DNA of 8,073 nucleotides, taken from Bacilli bacterium (GTDB taxonomy: Bacteria > Bacillota > Bacilli > Tumebacillales > JAQBPP01). Under the pieces are notes generated by a model. The model saw only the letters and a program-made list of their open reading frames with translations. It had not been told where the DNA came from and made no database searches. How positions within the stretch are numbered: position 1 is the first letter of the stretch; each line of letters begins with the position of its first letter. Location: NCBI GenBank assembly GCA_028287455.1, contig JAQBPP010000235.1:1-8073 (forward strand), in the 5' to 3' direction. Below are positions 6,420 to 8,073 of this stretch, one piece after another. A program made the position numbers and the translations under genes.

Positions 6420-7529
6420 ATGGAAAAAATTCGTGTATTGGTAGTGGATGATTCTGCGTTGATGCGTTTGTTGATCCGCGATATCCTACAGCGGGACGCA
6501 GCGATTCAAGTAGTGGGAATTGCCAAAAATGGGGCAGAAGCATTGGAAGTCATTCCTCACCTTCACCCGGATGTGGTCACGCTTGACATTGAGATGCCTG
6601 TGTCAAATGGTTTGCAAACCCTGCCACTCATACTTGAGCAGTACGGACTTCCAGTCATCATGCTAAGCTCCCTCACTTCAGCAGGAGCACGTGAAACGAT
6701 CACCGCGCTGGAGCTTGGGGCATTTGATTTCGTCGCCAAGCCATCAGGACATATTTCGCTTGATGTGGATCAAGTAGCTGAGGACTTGACTGCCAAAGTG
6801 AAGGCGGCTGCAGCTCACAAACAGAAGTCCCCTTACGCAGCCAGCCCATTGCAGAGAATCCCGCGAAAAACAAATGATTACGCGTGGAAGGATCACACAC
6901 ATAACGATGACGTACGCACTTCGTCTTCAATGCTTAGTCCACTTGCATCGCCAGGCCATGTCCGGACATTGATCGCCATCGGCGCTTCCACTGGTGGACC
7001 GCGTGCTTTGCAGCACCTACTGCAGCATTTGCCTGGGAACTTGCCAGCTGCCATTGTGATCGTACAGCACATGCCGCCCGGATTTACCCGGTCACTGGCA
7101 GAACGGCTGAATCACCTTTGTGCGTTAAACGTAGTGGAAGCAGTGGATGGCCAGCAGATCCGGGAAGGACACGTTTACATTGCGCCTGGCAACTTTCATA
7201 TGGAAGTGAAGGAATCTGAATCTCATTACCGAATTCATTTGCATCAAGCCGCAGCTGTCAACGGCCATCGGCCTGCTGTTGATGTGTTGTTTCAATCGGT
7301 TGCAGCTGCCGTCGACCTGCCGCTCTTGGCGGTGATCCTCACCGGTATGGGCAGGGATGGCACTGAGGGAATGGAATTGATTAAACAGCGCGGCGGCCGC
7401 ACGATCGCGGAAGCAGAAGAATCTTGCATCGTTTATGGAATGCCGCGCGCCGCCATTGAAAAGGGTTGTGTGGATGAGGTTAGGCCGCTGGCCCTAATCG
7501 CAGATGCACTTGTGAGTCACTTACTGTAG
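6420..7529 (+). CDS. cheB: Chemotaxis response regulator methylesterase CheB
   Basis: CheB (369 residues) removes methyl groups from, and deamidates, chemoreceptor glutamates or glutamines during adaptation. It is activated by phosphotransfer from CheA. The N-terminal receiver domain (about 3-120) has the acidic pair D10-D11, the phospho-acceptor D56 in LDIEMP, and the late lysine in FVAKPSG. A low-conservation linker of about 50 residues (roughly 128-178) follows. The methylesterase domain begins with LIAIGASTGG. The catalytic triad is visible as S190 (GASTGG), H217 (VQHMPPGFT) and D313 (GMGRDGTEG); the 96-residue spacing of H to D matches E. coli CheB. The cytosolic protein is complete, with no missing active residue. 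It is followed 12 bases later by cheA, its kinase, and preceded by flhG as in Bacillus. Confidence 0.97.
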   Translation: MEKIRVLVVDDSALMRLLIRDILQRDAAIQVVGIAKNGAEALEVIPHLHPDVVTLDIEMPVSNGLQTLPLILEQYGLPVIMLSSLTSAGARETITALELGAFDFVAKPSGHISLDVDQVAEDLTAKVKAAAAHKQKSPYAASPLQRIPRKTNDYAWKDHTHNDDVRTSSSMLSPLASPGHVRTLIAIGASTGGPRALQHLLQHLPGNLPAAIVIVQHMPPGFTRSLAERLNHLCALNVVEAVDGQQIREGHVYIAPGNFHMEVKESESHYRIHLHQAAAVNGHRPAVDVLFQSVAAAVDLPLLAVILTGMGRDGTEGMELIKQRGGRTIAEAEESCIVYGMPRAAIEKGCVDEVRPLALIADALVSHLL

Positions 7530-7535
7530 GGGGTG
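7528..7535 (+). promoter_or_regulatory. Ribosome binding site of cheA
   Basis: AGGGGGTG differs by one base from AGGAGGTG and begins within the cheB stop codon (TAG at 7527-7529). It ends six bases before the ATG at 7542. A TTG directly before that ATG (7539) is in frame, but it is a poorer start and too close to the site. Confidence 0.75.
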
Positions 7536-7541
7536 TTCTTG

Positions 7542-8073
7542 ATGGACACAAGCAGCTACATGGAACTGTTTTTTGAGGAGTCCAAAGAACATCTGCTGGC
7601 CATAGGCCAGTGCCTGCTCGCGTTGGAACAATCGGGCAGCGATCTTAACGTGTTAAACAAGTTGTTTCGGTCTGCGCATACCTTAAAAGGCATGGCGGGG
7701 GCGATGGGCTTTGAGAACATGGCGCATATGACCCACGAAATGGAGAATGCGCTGGACTTGATGCGCAGCGCGAAACTCTTTGTTACTGCTGATGTGATGG
7801 ATTTGCTGTTTCAATGCGTGGATTTGCTGGAAGAAATGCTGCGGCAAATCGGTGAATCCGGTACTGATTCCTCTGTTAGTGCTCAGCATCAGCTGTCCAA
7901 GCTGCAGGCTTTGGTAAGCGGTGCTGCAGTCCCCCTGGAGGAACCCCAAGCCGCACGAGCAGCGATGAACTATGCGCAAATTGACCCGGCCTCCCTTGAT
8001 CAGTACGAAACTACGATTCTGCAGCAGGCGATTCAAATGGGCCTGGCCGCCTATCTGGTCGAAGTCAGGCTTG
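7542..8073 (+). CDS. cheA: Chemotaxis histidine kinase CheA, N-terminal part
   Basis: This is the 5' part of cheA; the frame stays open through the window edge, giving 177 full codons of a protein usually about 650-700 residues long. CheA phosphorylates itself in response to receptors and passes the phosphate to CheY and CheB. The visible part begins MDTSSYMELFFEESKEHL and forms the HPt (P1) domain, about residues 1-105. The phospho-acceptor is H46 in the motif FRSAHTLKG (42-50), the same position as in Bacillus subtilis CheA. A second family segment is MAHMTHEMENALD. A short linker (about 108-150) leads into the first strand and helix of the CheY-binding P2 domain (SLDQYETTILQQAIQMG, then AAYLVEVRL). 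The dimerisation, ATPase and CheW-like domains lie beyond the window. By synteny cheW, cheC, cheD and sigD may follow. Confidence 0.96.
   Translation, partial: MDTSSYMELFFEESKEHLLAIGQCLLALEQSGSDLNVLNKLFRSAHTLKGMAGAMGFENMAHMTHEMENALDLMRSAKLFVTADVMDLLFQCVDLLEEMLRQIGESGTDSSVSAQHQLSKLQALVSGAAVPLEEPQAARAAMNYAQIDPASLDQYETTILQQAIQMGLAAYLVEVRL

Noticed and set aside
7683..8036. 117-codon open frame on the minus strand opposite cheA
   Set aside because: The plus strand encodes an unmistakable CheA HPt domain over the same bases. The minus-strand product is low in recognisable features and is a shadow.
1..8073. Search for a novel system, mobile element, CRISPR array or RNA gene
   Set aside because: More than 95 percent of the window is accounted for by eight well-known flagellar and chemotaxis genes in a conserved order. 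No repeats, inserted genes or unexplained stretches over 50 bases remain.

Overview
This window is a stretch of a Gram-positive (Firmicutes, Bacillales-type) flagellar and chemotaxis operon. All eight genes lie on the + strand, in the order fliQ, fliR, flhB, flhA, flhF, flhG, cheB, cheA. This matches the second half of the long fla/che operon of Bacillus subtilis as I know it. Protein lengths and N-terminal motifs also follow the Bacillus versions: FlhB opens with an 'LQLFAGEKSE' stretch, FlhG has an N-terminal DQAxxLR motif, and CheA has its phospho-acceptor histidine at position 46. Strong AGGAGG-like ribosome binding sites and GTG/TTG starts fit the same group. Moderate GC and divergence from Bacillus itself suggest another Bacillales or Alicyclobacillaceae-like lineage, but the genus cannot be fixed from the sequence.

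Layout. Positions 5-2145 encode three membrane components of the flagellar type III export gate: FliQ, FliR and FlhB. They are packed with gaps or overlaps of a few bases. After a 48-base gap that carries a near-perfect Shine-Dalgarno sequence, flhA (2194-4230) encodes the major export-gate protein. flhF (4230-5513) and flhG (5506-6372) follow, overlapping by 1 and 8 bases. They encode the SRP-type GTPase and the MinD-type ATPase that together set flagellar position and number. A 47-base gap leads to cheB (6420-7529), the receptor methylesterase, and then cheA (7542 onward), the chemotaxis histidine kinase. cheA runs off the window after 177 codons and contains the HPt domain and the beginning of the CheY-binding domain.

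How they work together. FliQ, FliR, FlhB and FlhA form the gate through which rod, hook and filament proteins are exported; FlhB autocleavage switches substrate class. FlhF and FlhG control where and how many basal bodies are built. CheA and CheB handle signalling and adaptation that control motor rotation. The genes look like one polycistronic unit: no convincing internal terminator or promoter is visible, and no gene-free stretch exceeds 50 bases.

I found no mobile element, RNA gene, CRISPR array, repeat family or broken gene. All key catalytic motifs appear intact. This is an ordinary, well-conserved region and I do not see an undescribed system in it. The findings are small points about start sites, translational coupling and a few residue or linker variations.
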